A stretch of 64,000 nucleotides of DNA. It comes from Acanthococcus lagerstroemiae. Lineage: Eukaryota; Arthropoda; Insecta; Hemiptera; Eriococcidae. The position numbers and the translations under genes were made by a program. The notes below the pieces were generated by a model, which was not told the origin of the DNA, did no database searches, and saw only the letters and a program-made list of their open reading frames with translations. The stretch covers positions 51,497,946 through 51,561,945 of the forward strand of contig CM063110.1 of NCBI GenBank assembly GCA_031841125.1, read 5' to 3'. Below, piece by piece: positions 42,471 to 53,474 of this stretch; the stretch's first letter is position 1, and each line of letters begins with the position of its first letter.

Positions 42471-43359
42471 AATTGACTCCTGCCTGAAATTTCAATTTGG
42501 TATCATTCTTCCCCGCTTTTAAGTTTCAAGGGTGAAATTTGGATTTGGACGACAAAAATTGAGCTGGGTACAAATTCTGACGAGATATATTTTGACTGAG
42601 CGACCCAGTACACTTCTCATTCAATTATTGAGACAGTTGATATTGCCAATTTGAATCATTAAATTCGGTATTTGGGACACATAATTGGAGCCAGATGGAA
42701 ATGTGAATCAAATGGTTCCGACCAAGCGATTCAGGAAATTCTCCGTTTATCCGATTTTTTCAAAGTCGAGTAAATTTTGACCTTTTTAGAGATAAAATTT
42801 CAAATTCGGTGCCAAAATACGGGTAGGATCGGAAACTCGATACGAAACTCATAATTAGCAACCCCTTCCCCCCCCCCCAAAAAAAAAAAAAACAAACACA
42901 AACAATCATACTTTGCTGGCTTATTCGATTTCTTAAATTCAAATTAGTTTTGATCCTTTTGCAAGTAAAATTTGTAATGAACATGGACCAGTTGAGGCGA
43001 TATAAGACACAAGTGGACGATGTCGCAACATGTCAAGTAATTCTTTGGAGACCTACTCTGCCCCACTCTTCAGAAGTTTAACCAGTTCCCAACAGGGAAA
43101 CGGGTGACAGGTACCAGTAGTACGGCCCTTCTCAGAACCCTGATCCACACCGGATCAAAATTTGGACATGCTTTCCCGTTTGAAAATCAAAGTTGATGGA
43201 GGATGAGAATGCGAGTTTTTCGAGATCTTTATGGGGAAAAAATGTGGAGTCCAAACTGCAGCGAAGGCATACGAAATCAAAGAAACTAGAATTTGTAGAA
43301 AAAGACCGTGTATTAATCGACCTATAGGGAAAGTAAATCTTACTGCAAGAGATAAAAAA
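42471..43359. other. Non-coding stretch
   Basis: No supported gene. C-run followed by A-run at 42870-42893. Open frames lack domains. Confidence 0.4.
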
Positions 43360-43625
43360 TGTAAAACTGTGACTGAACTAAATGGATATCCTACCTGGCC
43401 GACCGAGGGGAAAAAAGAAGAGTAAGTCATGAGAAGAAGCAGAAGGAAGAAGAAGAAAAAAAAAGGAGAACGAGATTTAGAAAAGATCACATACAGAAAG
43501 TACAGGTATGCAGGAGACAAAAGACGTTTGTTAGACGCTTGCGCCGGGCTACGCAGAAAGTTGCCAAGCAGGAAAATTTACATGGAAATTTATATTGGTG
43601 ACGAGAGAATCACCGTAAGAATATT
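43360..43625 (+). repeat. Copy of an unrecognised dispersed repeat (copy 2 of 4)
   Basis: Longest plus-strand copy of the family also found at 12676-12865, 51050-51290 and 52840-53080. It contains 'gtgactgaactaaatg', 'cctacctggccgaccga', an A/G-rich part (gaagaagaag), 'aaaagatcacatac', 'caggtatgcaggagacaaaagacg' and 'ttagacgcttgcgc'. One reading phase gives T-G-M-Q-E-T-K-D, also seen in the 51-kb and 53-kb copies, but stops break it here. A 95-codon frame in another phase (43429-43716) is Lys/Arg-rich. Confidence 0.65.
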
Positions 43626-45722
43626 TTTTGCTGAAAGCGAAATAAAAGACCTGTCCATGTGGAGATCCGCGTTAGTTCCATTTCGATCTGATAACAAGCT
43701 TAAAAAAAAAAGTTAGAAGAAGAAGTAGACGTGGAAAAAATGAATACACTGTGCAAGTTCTTTCTTCTGAGCCCCTTTACCCGTCACCATATTGGTATCT
43801 TGACATCATAATAAATTGTACAGAATCGGTTGTTAAATTTAAGAAACTCGCCCCCTCCAAGCCGTGAGCTCTTAGCTGGTGGAGGACTCATGGATACTGA
43901 CAAGTAACAAAATAACGCGAAAATTTGTTTGCGTGTATAACTCATCAGTTTCTTGGGGATGTTTTAGATGATTTAGGCTAAGCTCCCCCAAGCCTGTTAT
44001 TTGCACGTACGCTCCTAGCTAAACTTTCCTCGTCTATTTTCTTTCTCATACCTTTCGAAAGTCTTCACCTCATCTCTGTGCACGAAAAAACCTCCACCCC
44101 TCGTATAAGAAAACTGAAGTCAACAACAAAGATACACACGATTCCATATGCTCGGCAAGGGGAGGGGCATAATCCCCTTCAAAAAAAATTACAAGCGAGA
44201 GTCTCGGATCAAAGAAAGGCAACTATTGTTTTTGGTTGTACACTCCTACAACACGGTTACAAGTGAATTCGGGTACGAGCCGTTTCTATAATTCTCATAA
44301 TTTGCGGTTATTATCCTTGCAAATAGGAGTACAACTTACCAGACTATATCGCTGTAGTAATTACTCGTCTCCGAAATGAGGTCGTTATTTCTCGATTCTC
44401 TTTTCGGCGTCTGGACGTGTGTCGGAACGAGTTGCATACTATTTCGATACAGACTAGGATGGGAGAGTTCGGACAAGACGCCCGTCGCTGTCTGTGACAT
44501 TTCTGCGGTGCCGAGCTCGCGTCGAATTCACGCAGGATCGAGGAGCCGAGGCTGAACTGAACCCAACCGAACCGAAACTACCTAAAAAAAAAAAAAAAAA
44601 AAAGAAGAGAAATGAGCCCCTTTATCGAATGTTCGAGTTAATGTGGGAGAAGAGTAACCGCGACCCTTGCTCGATTTTATCATCCAAAATTAAAAGAACG
44701 CCTCACCCCAATAATTTAGTTTAAGAGAATCGACCTTCTCCGGCGATTCGATGTAGGTAATTTGTTTCGCAGCATCGACCACATTTCCTATATAGATATA
44801 TACGATTTAATTCACTCGACTGCCATGGTAATTTGGTCAAGGAATTCGTCGGTTTAGGGGTGCGGCAAAGGAGTGCTCTCCCTCTCTCTGCACGTATAGG
44901 TATATCTATACTTATAGGTACAAGCTGTTCCGAACGAAGACAAATTGTCACGATAAGCGGCTGGCTTTCGAAAACATGCATTTCAAGTTGTTTTCCTACA
45001 CACCAGCATCGAGCTAAAACAGTATTGGATACGAATAACAAAGGAGCCGAAGGAAACGAACAAAAGTAAAAATTTGGTTTAGTATCAGAGAGAGATCCTC
45101 CGTGAATACTAAATGTACGTAGCGGGGTTGTATTCCGAAATCAACCAAATACGGTTTCATTTAAAGTTCGATGCAAACGCACTCGTAATTAAGCAATGCC
45201 CTACCCCTTGAATGCTTGGATCATCAGTGACACTGGTACTGAGAGGACATGAGGCGGTTGCCTTTCCTCCACCAGGGTTGGACATGCTCCGGTCATTCCT
45301 CGCAGTCCAAATACAGGTGAAATTTCAACCCCTCCTCCAATTTCGGGAGAGAACGGAAATCTAAAATAGGATTCCTGAGTTAGAGAAAATGAACATGTCT
45401 TAGAAAATTGAATGAAGTATCGCGTTTTCATTCCACCCAGATTTGTAATGCAAAAGCTGAATGTCACACTCAAAATAAGCGAAAATTTACGAGACTCGCG
45501 AAAAAGTGAACGGAGTGTCAAAAAAGCAGTCTTTATGGTAACCGATGACTTTTCGAATCAGTTCGTCGAGTTTTTGATATCGACATCTGTGAAACGCCAG
45601 AATCCAAAATAAGATCCCGAAGTAGACAAACAGTTGAAACGACGGACCTTGAAGATCACTAAAGTCGCATATGTGTGAGATTCTAGATCCTAGATCCAAT
45701 TCGAACTTTTAAAGAGTCCATA
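43626..45722. other. Non-coding stretch, some single-copy CG-containing parts
   Basis: I see no supported gene. An A-run of about 20 lies at 44584-44603. 44380-44570 and 44720-45060 look single-copy with moderate CG content, and overlapping open frames on both strands there have no domain. Confidence 0.4.
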
Positions 45723-45733
45723 AACCGAAATGA

Positions 45734-45983
45734 GTGGGTTTTCCTGAAGCCCGCCTGCTCCTTTGCTTGCTGCGAGTCGAGTAGGGGGTATATTCTGGCC
45801 TTGATAATTTTCATAAAAACTTTGCTTAGATTGGAAGTGAGGCTGATCGGCCTATGTCTTTTTTCCCTTTTTTTATAAAGCAAAATAATTTCGGCCTCCT
45901 TCCATTGCCTTGGAATGATCTCTCTTTCTAGAATTTTATTAAAACGTTTAGTGAGAGTAGGGGTAATCTCTTCTGCCAACACT
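45734..45983 (-). pseudogene. Inverted RT segment of the twin-primed LINE
   Basis: Minus-strand reading: A-E-E-I-T-P-T-L-T-K-R-F-N-K-I-L, then W-K-E-A-E-I-I-L-L-Y-K-K, R-P-I-S-L-T-S-N-L-S-K-V-F, and K-E-Q-A-G-F-R-K. These are RT blocks that normally precede the catalytic Asp block found in the forward segment. A deletion within L-Y-K-K..R-H-R-P removes the usual G-D-K-S-D-I-N-N-Y stretch. The open frame continues into flanking DNA beyond the LINE boundary, which is not part of the element. Confidence 0.88.
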
Positions 45984-47100
45984 AATAGAAAAGGCAAAAG
46001 AATATAACTTTAAAATTTACCTATTGTTTATCGATTTTTCGAAAGCTTTCGACTCAATAAATCACGATTTTCTATGGACGGCATTAAAAAACTAAGATTG
46101 TCACCCAAAGATAATTAGAATAATCAAAAATGTATATGACGGGGCGACTGCCTATGTAAAAACTGATGCAAAAGGAGAAAACTTCAAAATTGGGAGGGGA
46201 GTGAGACAGGGGGACCCATTGTCACCCAACCTGTTCAACTGCGCCTTGGAAGAGGCGATGAGGGTTTTCGACTGGGAAATAAGAGGAATGAAAATAGACG
46301 GCGAGTACCTCAGTAGCCTCCGTTTTGCAGACGACATAGTTCTAGTGGCAAGTGAGCTAGAAGAACTAGAAGAAAGAGCAGAAAAATTCATAGAAGCATG
46401 GAAAAAATCCGGGCTAAAGGTGAATACAAACAAAACAAAACTCCTATCAAACGCAGAGGAGGTGACAGTGATGATAGATGGCATAAGCATCGAATGGGAA
46501 AAGGAAGTAAAATACCTCGGACAAATCATTGCATTTGAGTGTGCAAGAGAAAAGGAACTATTAAACAGGATAAGAGGAGGATGGAATTGCTACTGGAAGT
46601 TAAAAAATATCTTCAAAAGTAAACTCTCTATAGGTACTAAAGCTGAAGTGTGGAGAAGCTGCATACAACCAGCCATGGCTTATGGGGCCCAAACATGGGC
46701 ACTGACCAAGGCAAACGTTAGTCGGCTAAGGACAAATCAAAGAGCAATGGAAAGGAGTATGTTAGGTGTGAGGAAAAAAGACAAAATCAAAATTGAGGCC
46801 ATAAAACAGAAAACAAAGTTAAAAGATCTAGGAGCGGTGGTAAAGGGCCTGAAGTGGAACTACGCGGGACACATCATCAAGCATAAAGAAAATAGGTGGG
46901 AAAGGAAGGTGGAAGGGTGGACCCCATACGATCAAGAAAGGGAGAGGGGCAGACCCTATACCTGAAGAAGGTATACCCACGACAAAAAAGACTGGAGGAA
47001 AAGAGGGGAGGCATATGCCCAAAAGTGGGCTGGTTGGGAAGAAAAGTGTAAGGTTGGAGGGGGAGTCCTCCACTGCTCGTGAGGCAGAGTGTCACGAGTT
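45984..47100 (+). pseudogene. RT core and C-terminus of the twin-primed LINE
   Basis: Forward reading: L-F-I-D-F-S-K-A-F-D-S near 46025-46060, a stop at about 46096, then G-V-R-Q-G-D-P-L-S-P near 46199-46230. F-A-D-D at 46324-46335, Y-L-G-Q-I near 46510, Y-G-A-Q-T-W-A-L-T near 46681-46708, N-Y-A-G-H-I near 46858-46876, and G-R-P-Y-T then a stop at 46963. The remaining tail (E-A-Y-A-Q-K-W-A-G-W near 47008-47037) follows in phase after that stop. From 46201 the frame is open for 254 codons, so few mutations have accumulated; this copy is among the youngest LINEs here. Confidence 0.9.
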
Positions 47101-47133
47101 GTAACAGTATGTAAAAGGCAACCAAATAAATGC

Positions 47134-47167
<34 letters not shown>

Positions 47168-47179
47168 GAACCGAAATGA

Positions 47180-47955
47180 AGCACTGATAGAATTAATAAC
47201 GAGAAGATAAGATATAATAAAAGTAAGTACAGCATTCTGTGAAGATCTGCACAGGAATGGAACAAAGATTTTTCCTAACTTCACTTTGGTTGTTTGGTTA
47301 GTGTAAAACGGACCTTGAAAGTACAGGGTGGGAGTCAGAAGTGACATGTTCCAATGGATCATATTAATTTTGAGGATTACGCTTTGCGTTATCACGTATT
47401 GGGCAGGCTGATTAATAAAATTAAAGTTGCATTGTGTAAAAGGTTCTCTGTTCACGTTGTTGGAATGGTAAACGAATATTTGTGTCGCTGTTCTGGTGAT
47501 TTTTCAAACGTATATTATGAGGACATTTCTTTGAAATTCTTCATCAGTTGTAGCTAAAATGAAGGGATGAAGGGTTATTTCAATGGAGCTTCAATTTCAG
47601 TAAGCGTTAGTCAGTAATATTCGACGCTTCTACACAAATTATCTGCGTTAAAAATAGCTTTGGAGTCAAAACTGACATGTTCCAACACATAGTGTGATCC
47701 CATAACTCCCGGGAGGGGAAGTCATCAATTCATTTTTGTAAATATGTTTTGAACCTCCGAATGATGTTTTTAAATACTTTTTACCGCGAATGAGAGATAG
47801 GGTTTGAGGGAATCAGTTTTTCAAGTTTCCTGAAAAAAAGAAGGAAAAAAAAACAGTCTTTGGGACATGTTTTGTTTGCACCTAGACCGCTCAAATGAAA
47901 GCGACCATTTATTTTTAGGCAAACAATGTTTGCCTTACAGGATATTGGCAAAATG
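47180..47955. other. Non-coding stretch
   Basis: No supported gene. The phrase 'ctgacatgttccaa' recurs (47342 and 47670) and may mark a diffuse repeat. Confidence 0.4.
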
Positions 47956-47964
47956 TTTGCACGA

Positions 47965-48742
47965 TACATTTATTATTGGCGATTTCAACAGTCAAATCGG
48001 TAAAGGAAAAAATGCAGAAGAATACACCATAGGAGAGCACGGATACGGAAAAAGGAATGCTAGAGGGTGGAGACTGTTAAGATTCTGCGAGGAATTCAAT
48101 TTAAAAATACAAAACACGCTATTCAAAAAAAGAGGGGGTAGAATCTGGACCTGGATATCACCAAACCAGGACTTCAAAGCTCAGTTAGATTATATCATTA
48201 CCTCTACAAATGTTAACTATGTTACAAATTGCGAAGCAAAACATTTTAATTATAACTCTGATCATAGACTAGTATTATGCGAATTAAAAATACAACAAAA
48301 GAAACTTTACACACAAAAAACAAACTATAAAACCATAATAACCAAAGACAACGCATGTGCATACGAACGAGAACTAACGAAGTTACTCACCAACTATCAG
48401 ACAAACAACATACTAGAACACATTAAAGAAGCCTCCAAAATAATAAGTAAAAATAAAAATCCTCAGAAACCCAATATCCTCCCTATAGAGATCAAAAAGC
48501 TAATAAATGATAGAGAAAAAATCAAACGTATAAAAAATAAATCGAAAGAAGAGAAAATAGAACTAAACTTGTTATGTAAACTAGTTAAGAAAAAACTCAG
48601 AGAACACAACTATCAAAGAAAAACTAACCTAATTAATAAAATTCTCGAGACTACAAAAAGCATCAAAACAATAAAGAAAAACCTAGCACTTGGTAGAAAA
48701 TGGACTACGTACCTCACTGATAAAATGGGTGCAAAACATTAA
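47965..48742 (+). pseudogene. Endonuclease C-terminal half and linker
   Basis: Opens with I-I-G-D-F-N-S-Q-I-G-K-G (G-D-F-N at 47978-47989), then W-T-W-I-S-P-N near 48150-48170, L-D-Y-I-I-T near 48187-48204, and N-S-D-H-R-L-V-L (final catalytic Asp-His) near 48257-48280. A long Lys/Glu-rich, helix-like linker follows to G-R-K-W. The N-terminal half of the endonuclease is absent: residues before about 47965 do not match the family, marking the truncation point. The ATG at 47867 is upstream flank, not the native start. Confidence 0.85.
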
Positions 48743-49870
48743 GATAGGGACTCGATTAACCAAATTGCAACGGATTTCTACAGGACATTATATAGCAATG
48801 AAGACGAAATTGACCCCCCACAAATAAACCTTTTAACGGAAGAAAAATAACCAGAATTCTTAACACAAGAGGTGGAACAAGTTTTGAATATAACCTAAAA
48901 AACAATAAGGCAACAGGTCATGATTTTATCTCTAACGAACAACTTAAATTTGGAGGTAGTCTTTTAGTAGAAAAACTGACAAATTATTTTAACGAAATAC
49001 TAAGTACACAAATTATCCCTGAAGAATTTAAACGTTCAGATATTATACTAATACACAAAAAAGGCGACAAAAGCAACATAAACAACTATAGACCAATTAC
49101 CCTGAGCACGGCGTTGTCGAAAGTCTTTTCGAAATTGATCGAAACAAGAATACGAATTCAACTAAACCAAAACCAACCACGGGAACAAGCGGGCTTCAGG
49201 AAAAACTACTCTACTACGGACCATCTACATACTATAAACCAACTAATACAAAAATGTAACGAATACCAAATGGACATCCATCTAGCTTTTATCGACTATA
49301 CAAAAGCTTTCGACTCTCTGCGACATACGTTTTTGTTGACCTCTCTCCTCGATCAAGGAATCCCCAATGTATTAGTTAAAATAATCAAAAATATGTACAC
49401 AGAGCTAAGGGCAAGAGTTTTAACGGACAAAACAGGAACCTATTTCGATATATGCAGAGGAGTAAAACAAGGTGACCCTCTCTCGCCCTTACTCTTCATT
49501 TGTGCACTCGAACAAATATTCTGGAAAACTAACTGGAGTAACAAAGGGATTCTGATCGGGGGCGAGAGGTTAAACAACCTACGGTTCGCGGATGATGTCG
49601 TACTAATAGCAGATCAAATCACAGAGCTAGAACAAATGATCAACGAACTAAACGAACTAGGTAAACAAGCAGGACTTACCATTAATGTGAACAAAACTAA
49701 AATTCTCTCCAAAGACGCGGAGACTGACATAAAAATAGACAATCAAACAATAGAAAAAGTGACAGAAATAATTTATCTAGGACAAATGATAACTTTTGAT
49801 AGGGGAACTGAAAAAGAGGTTAATAGAAGAATTACTCTAACGTGGAAAAAATACTGGTCTCTAAAGTAAA
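48743..49870 (+). pseudogene. Reverse transcriptase of the (taa)n-tailed LINE
   Basis: The first blocks are out of frame (A-T-G-H-D-F-I-S near 48910-48935; K-K-G-D-K-S-N-I-N-N-Y-R-P near 49060-49095). The main open frame has E-Q-A-G-F-R-K-N-Y-S-T near 49180-49215, F-I-D-Y-T-K-A-F-D-S near 49288-49320, G-V-K-Q-G-D-P-L-S-P near 49460-49490, F-A-D-D at 49585-49596 and Y-L-G-Q near 49774. A stop at 49867 ends it. G-H-D replaces the usual G-P-D in the first block. All three catalytic aspartates are present in one frame. Confidence 0.9.
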
Positions 49871-50335
49871 TTTTTAAAGGACCATTTTTAAATTACCATA
49901 AAAGCCAGATTTTTAACTCCTGCATAGTACCTACCTTAACCTACGGATCCCCAACCTGGTCTCTTACAAAAAAAAAACTGCTAAAAGAATCGAAACAACC
50001 CAGAATGCTATAGAAAGATCAATGATGAACATAAAACTAAAGAATAGAATACGAACTAAAACTATAAAAACAAAATTAAAAAACAACCAAGAAGAAATAA
50101 ATGGAACTGGGCAGGGCACGTAGGGAGAATGAACGACAATAGATGGACTTATAAAACAACTTTTTGGTACCTAACACATAAGGAACGCAAAAAAGGAGGA
50201 CAGAAAATTAGATGGGAAGATGACTTTAACAAATTCCTGAAGCACAAACTATACAACAGAATAACTTTATAGACAGGGACGAATGGGAACGACTGCGTGA
50301 ATCCTTCGCCCAATGCTGGGCCAGCGGATACTAAA
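49871..50335 (+). pseudogene. C-terminal region of the (taa)n-tailed LINE, frameshifted
   Basis: Degraded over several frames: T-Y-G-S-P-T-W-S-L-T-K near 49936-49970, then scattered matches, ending with R-D-E-W-E-R-L-R-E-S-F-A-Q-C-W-A near 50275-50325. The ending motif is the same W..L.E.(F/Y)AQ.WA as in the LINE ends at 16498-16975 and 45734-47168. Confidence 0.8.
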
Positions 50336-50420
50336 TATAATATACGTAAACAGACCTGAAATGTAGAAACATATGTACTTATGTAAACGACCGCTAATAA
50401 AGGAATTAATAATAATAATA

Positions 50421-50669
50421 ATTGCTGCCAAGAAAAAGAAATTTTAATATGTTGTGTGTCGTGTTATGAGAACCGAGTTCTGAGATGAAGTAGATCCAAC
50501 CATCAGTGGGGGTGTGAGGGGCCAAAATGTGATCAAACTTGCCGTTATTGCTGCCAAGAAAAAGAAATTATAATGTGTTGTGTGTCGTGTTATAATGACC
50601 GAGTTCTGAGATGAAGTCGATCCAACCACTAGTGGGGATGTGAAGGGCCAAAATGTGGTCAAACTTGCC
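50421..50669 (+). repeat. Two tandem copies of a ~125-bp unit
   Basis: 'attgctgccaagaaaaagaa' begins both units (50421 and 50546). Each then contains 'tgttgtgtgtcgtgttat', 'ccgagttctgagatgaagt', 'gatccaacca' and 'ggccaaaatgtg.tcaaact'. The last phrase also starts the 1-kb duplication at 50647 and 52439. Minus-strand frames here are spurious. Confidence 0.85.
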
Positions 50670-51679
50670 TTTTTTCAAGGGTTTTGTTGGCTGACGGTCT
50701 AGTCGGCTGTAATTAAACTACAGAACTAAAATGGTAAATGTGCCTTCTTGAGCGTTTTTTGTGAACCGCGTTCGAAGATGAACGCTATTGCTTGATAATT
50801 TGAGATTCAGGAAGGGTGTTAGTCAAGAACTCCTCTTTGAGCTCCTAAAATCTTGAAAATTTTCCATCTCGCAAACTGTTAAGTTGCATAAAAATCTTGA
50901 CAGCTTAATAATAAGTAGATTCTTTTTAAAGATTTAACTTCTTAATTATTTATTATCAGTTTTTTTGTACGACTCATGGTTCAGGAAATTCTGAGGTAAG
51001 GTTTAGGTGTGGTTTCAAATGAAATAATATCTGTATTATTTATGTTGCGGCGACCCTCTTCTCGCGAATGTACCATTTCTACTTTCTATGTAGCGCGATG
51101 CAAACGTCTCACAGATGTCTTTTGTCTCCTGCATTCCTGTCCATTCGGTATATGACCTTTTCAGAACCTCGTTCTTCTTCTTCGTCTTCTTCTCTGTCTT
51201 CTCCTGCACTTCGTCTTCATGACTCACTATCCTCTTTCTCGTTCGATCGGCCTGGTAAGACATTCGTTCTGTTTAGGTACAGTTTACGAATGCTGCCAGG
51301 TGTCCGGATTTCTGAATCATGTTCAGAAATTTTGGGGGAAATCCGGATTTTCGTTGATTTTTTTCGTTTTGTGAGTTTATTCAACTTCTGATTAGTTAGG
51401 AATATTTTTCCGTGACTGAGTTCATTTTGACTGCACTAAACTGGACTGGAAAAAGTGCTCCTGGGCCATCGATTTATGCTTGGCTTCTAAATGAAAAGAA
51501 AATAGTAAAAGATTTTTCAATTTCCCGAATGTATAGAGATTCTTAACTTCAATTTGATCTATAGTAATTTGTTGTGTGAGAGATTTAAGTGATTTTAATA
51601 GGCACAGCGGCGGGTTTACGGGGGGGGGGGAGACCCCAATTCAAAAAAAGAAGGAACGTAAAAAAAAAAGAAAAAAAAC
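50647..51679. repeat. Direct duplication, copy 1 (~1.03 kb)
   Basis: It begins 'ggccaaaatgtggtcaaact' and ends after 'gaaggaacgtaaaaaaaaag'. It is nearly identical to 52439-53474, with a few single-base and homopolymer-length differences. It contains, in reverse, copy 3 of the unrecognised repeat (51050-51290) and an A-run/G-run near the right end (51619-51630). Non-coding. Confidence 0.88.
51050..51290 (-). repeat. Copy of an unrecognised dispersed repeat (copy 3 of 4)
   Basis: In reverse complement it matches 43360-43620: 'cttaccaggccgatcga', gaagacgaagaagaag, 'aaaaggtcatataccga', 'caggaatgcaggagacaaaagaca' and 'gagacgtttgcatcgcgc'. A 75-codon minus-strand frame with T-G-M-Q-E-T-K-D-I-C is open here, whereas it is interrupted at 43 kb. 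Confidence 0.65.
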
Positions 51680-52438
51680 GCTGTCGCAGCAGCGACAGCA
51701 GTACTGACTTTTCAAATTTAGTATCTTACATAAAAAAAATCCTGAAAAATAAAAGAAAAACTCCAAATCAGCAAAATAATAATATTAGTAATAATAATAA
51801 TAGAAAAAAGGAGGCGATGACTAGGAAAAATGAAAGCTGTATGCAAAAAAATTCAACGAATAGAAAACAGAAGAAAAAACCTAAAAAAATAACTAAGAGG
51901 AACTTTTAACCATAAAAACAACATAACAGAGATCTCGAAAAATAAACAAAAACTCAACAAAACAGCAAAAATGGGATAACGTTAAAGGAAAACAAGCGAC
52001 GCACTTCAAAACAACACAAATAGTTCAAATACACACAGCACGAATTTAGACGCGTGGTAGTTCAAATGCAGGCAACACGAATTTACATGGACAGAGTTCA
52101 AATAAAGAATGATACCAGTAACTGCTTATCTTGCTAACAATAGCAGTACCGACGACTAACAACTATTGTTGGAAATGAATCTGAATAAACGCATTATATC
52201 GAAAGGTCGATATCTCGACATTTTCGACACGTAGAAAAATTGACCACATTTTTAACACTAAATCCCAATTTTTACCCCGGTTTATCTCCCTCCCCTTTGG
52301 GGTGCTGCGAAAAATGATAATAACTAAAAATATGTAAAATGAAATTTTCTTCAAATGAGTTCCAGTATATTTTTTCGTCCCCAAATGAGTGAGGAGAATA
52401 ATCGAAGAAAGTTTGACCCTCTCCCCACAGCCCCTTTC
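51680..52438. other. Spacer between the two duplicate copies
   Basis: It starts with a perfect 8-bp stem GCTGTCGC-agca-GCGACAGC (51680-51699), then A/AAT-rich sequence with (aat)n near 51776-51805. No gene; the 106-codon frame at 51589-51909 is Lys/Asn-rich low complexity. Confidence 0.5.
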
Positions 52439-53474
52439 GGCCAAAATGTGGTCAAACTTGCCTTTTTCAAGGGTTTTGTTGGCTGACGGTCTAGTCGGCT
52501 GTAATTAAACTACAGAACTAAATGGTAAATGTGCCTTCTTGAGCGTTTTTGTGAACCGCGTTCGAAGATGAACGCTATTGCTTGATAATTTGAGATTCAG
52601 GAAGGGTGTTAGTCAAGAACTCCTCTTTGAGCTCCTAAAATCTTGAAAATTTTCCATCTCGCAAACTGTTAAGTTGCATAAAAATCTTGACAGCTTAATA
52701 ATAAGTAGATTCTTTTTAAAGATTTAACTTCTTAATTATTTATTATCAGTTTTTTTGTACGACTCATGGTTCAGGAAATTCTGAGGTAAGGTTTAGGTGT
52801 GGTTTCAAATGAAATAATATCTGTATTATTTATGTTGCGGCGACCCTCTTCTCGCGAATGTACCATTTCTACTTTCTATGTAGCGCGATGCAAACGTCTC
52901 ACAGATGTCTTTTGTCTCCTGCATTCCTGTCCATTCGGTACATGACCTTTTCAGAACCTCGTTCTTCTTCTTCTTCGTCTTCTTCTCTGTCTTCTCCTGC
53001 ACTTCGTCTTCATGACTCACTATCCTCTTTCTCGTTCGATCGGCCTGGTAAGACATTCGTTCTGTTTAGGTACAGTTTACGAATGCTGCCAGGTGTCCGG
53101 ATTTCTGAATCATGTTCAGAAATTTTGGGGAAAATCCGGATTTTCGTTGATTTTTTTTGTTTTGTGAGTTTATTCAACTTCTGATTAGTTAGGAATATTT
53201 TTCCGTGACTGAGTTCATTTTGACTGCACTAAACTGGACTGGAAAAAGTGCTCCTGGGCCATCGATTTATGCTTGGCTTCTAAATGAAAAGAAAATAGTA
53301 AAAGATTTTTCAATTTCCCGAATGTATAGAGATTCTTAACTTCAATTTGATCTATAGTAATTTGTTGTGTGAGAGATTTAAGTGATTTTAATAGGCACAG
53401 CGGCGGGTTTACGGGGGGGGGGAGACCCCAATTCAAAAAAAGAAGGAACGTAAAAAAAAAGAAAAAAAAGAAGA
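52439..53474. repeat. Direct duplication, copy 2
   Basis: Nearly identical to 50647-51679, offset about 1790-1793 bp. Visible differences include a three-base longer ttc run near 52970 and shorter T- and A-runs. At its right end (after about 53470) it continues into gaagaagaaagagag, while copy 1 enters the stem-loop spacer. It contains copy 4 of the unrecognised repeat at 52840-53080 (minus). Confidence 0.88.
52840..53080 (-). repeat. Copy of an unrecognised dispersed repeat (copy 4 of 4)
   Basis: The duplicate of copy 3, carried in the 1-kb direct duplication, with one extra codon-sized gaa in its gaagaagaa stretch. The open frame is retained. Confidence 0.65.

Larger units (their letters stand above)
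45734..47168 (+). mobile_element. RTE-like LINE with 5' inversion and 11-bp target duplication
   Basis: Flanked by AACCGAAATGA at 45723-45733 and 47169-47179. The first part (45734 to about 45983) is in reverse orientation and encodes upstream RT sequence. The second part (about 45984-47168) is in forward orientation, encodes the rest of the RT and C-terminus, and ends with a (tta)n tail at 47137-47167. The reversed block stops at E-Q-A-G-F-R-K on the outer side and the forward block resumes at I-E-K-A-K-E-Y, so about 13 residues are missing between them. This is the known structure left by twin priming during retrotransposition. Confidence 0.92.
47960..50421 (+). mobile_element. 5'-truncated RTE-like LINE with (taa)n tail
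   Basis: A plus-strand LINE beginning within the endonuclease and ending in a (taa)n tail at 50405-50421. It is more A-rich than the other LINEs. Coding is mostly open: 47867-48742 (endonuclease end and linker) and 49114-49869 (RT), with frame changes near 48742, 48850 and 49869. No target duplication is evident; its 3' end abuts a tandem repeat starting at 50421. Confidence 0.88.

Noticed and set aside
45201..45521. 106-codon minus-strand frame left of the twin-primed LINE
   Set aside because: No recognised motif; single-copy AT-rich sequence with no other gene signal.
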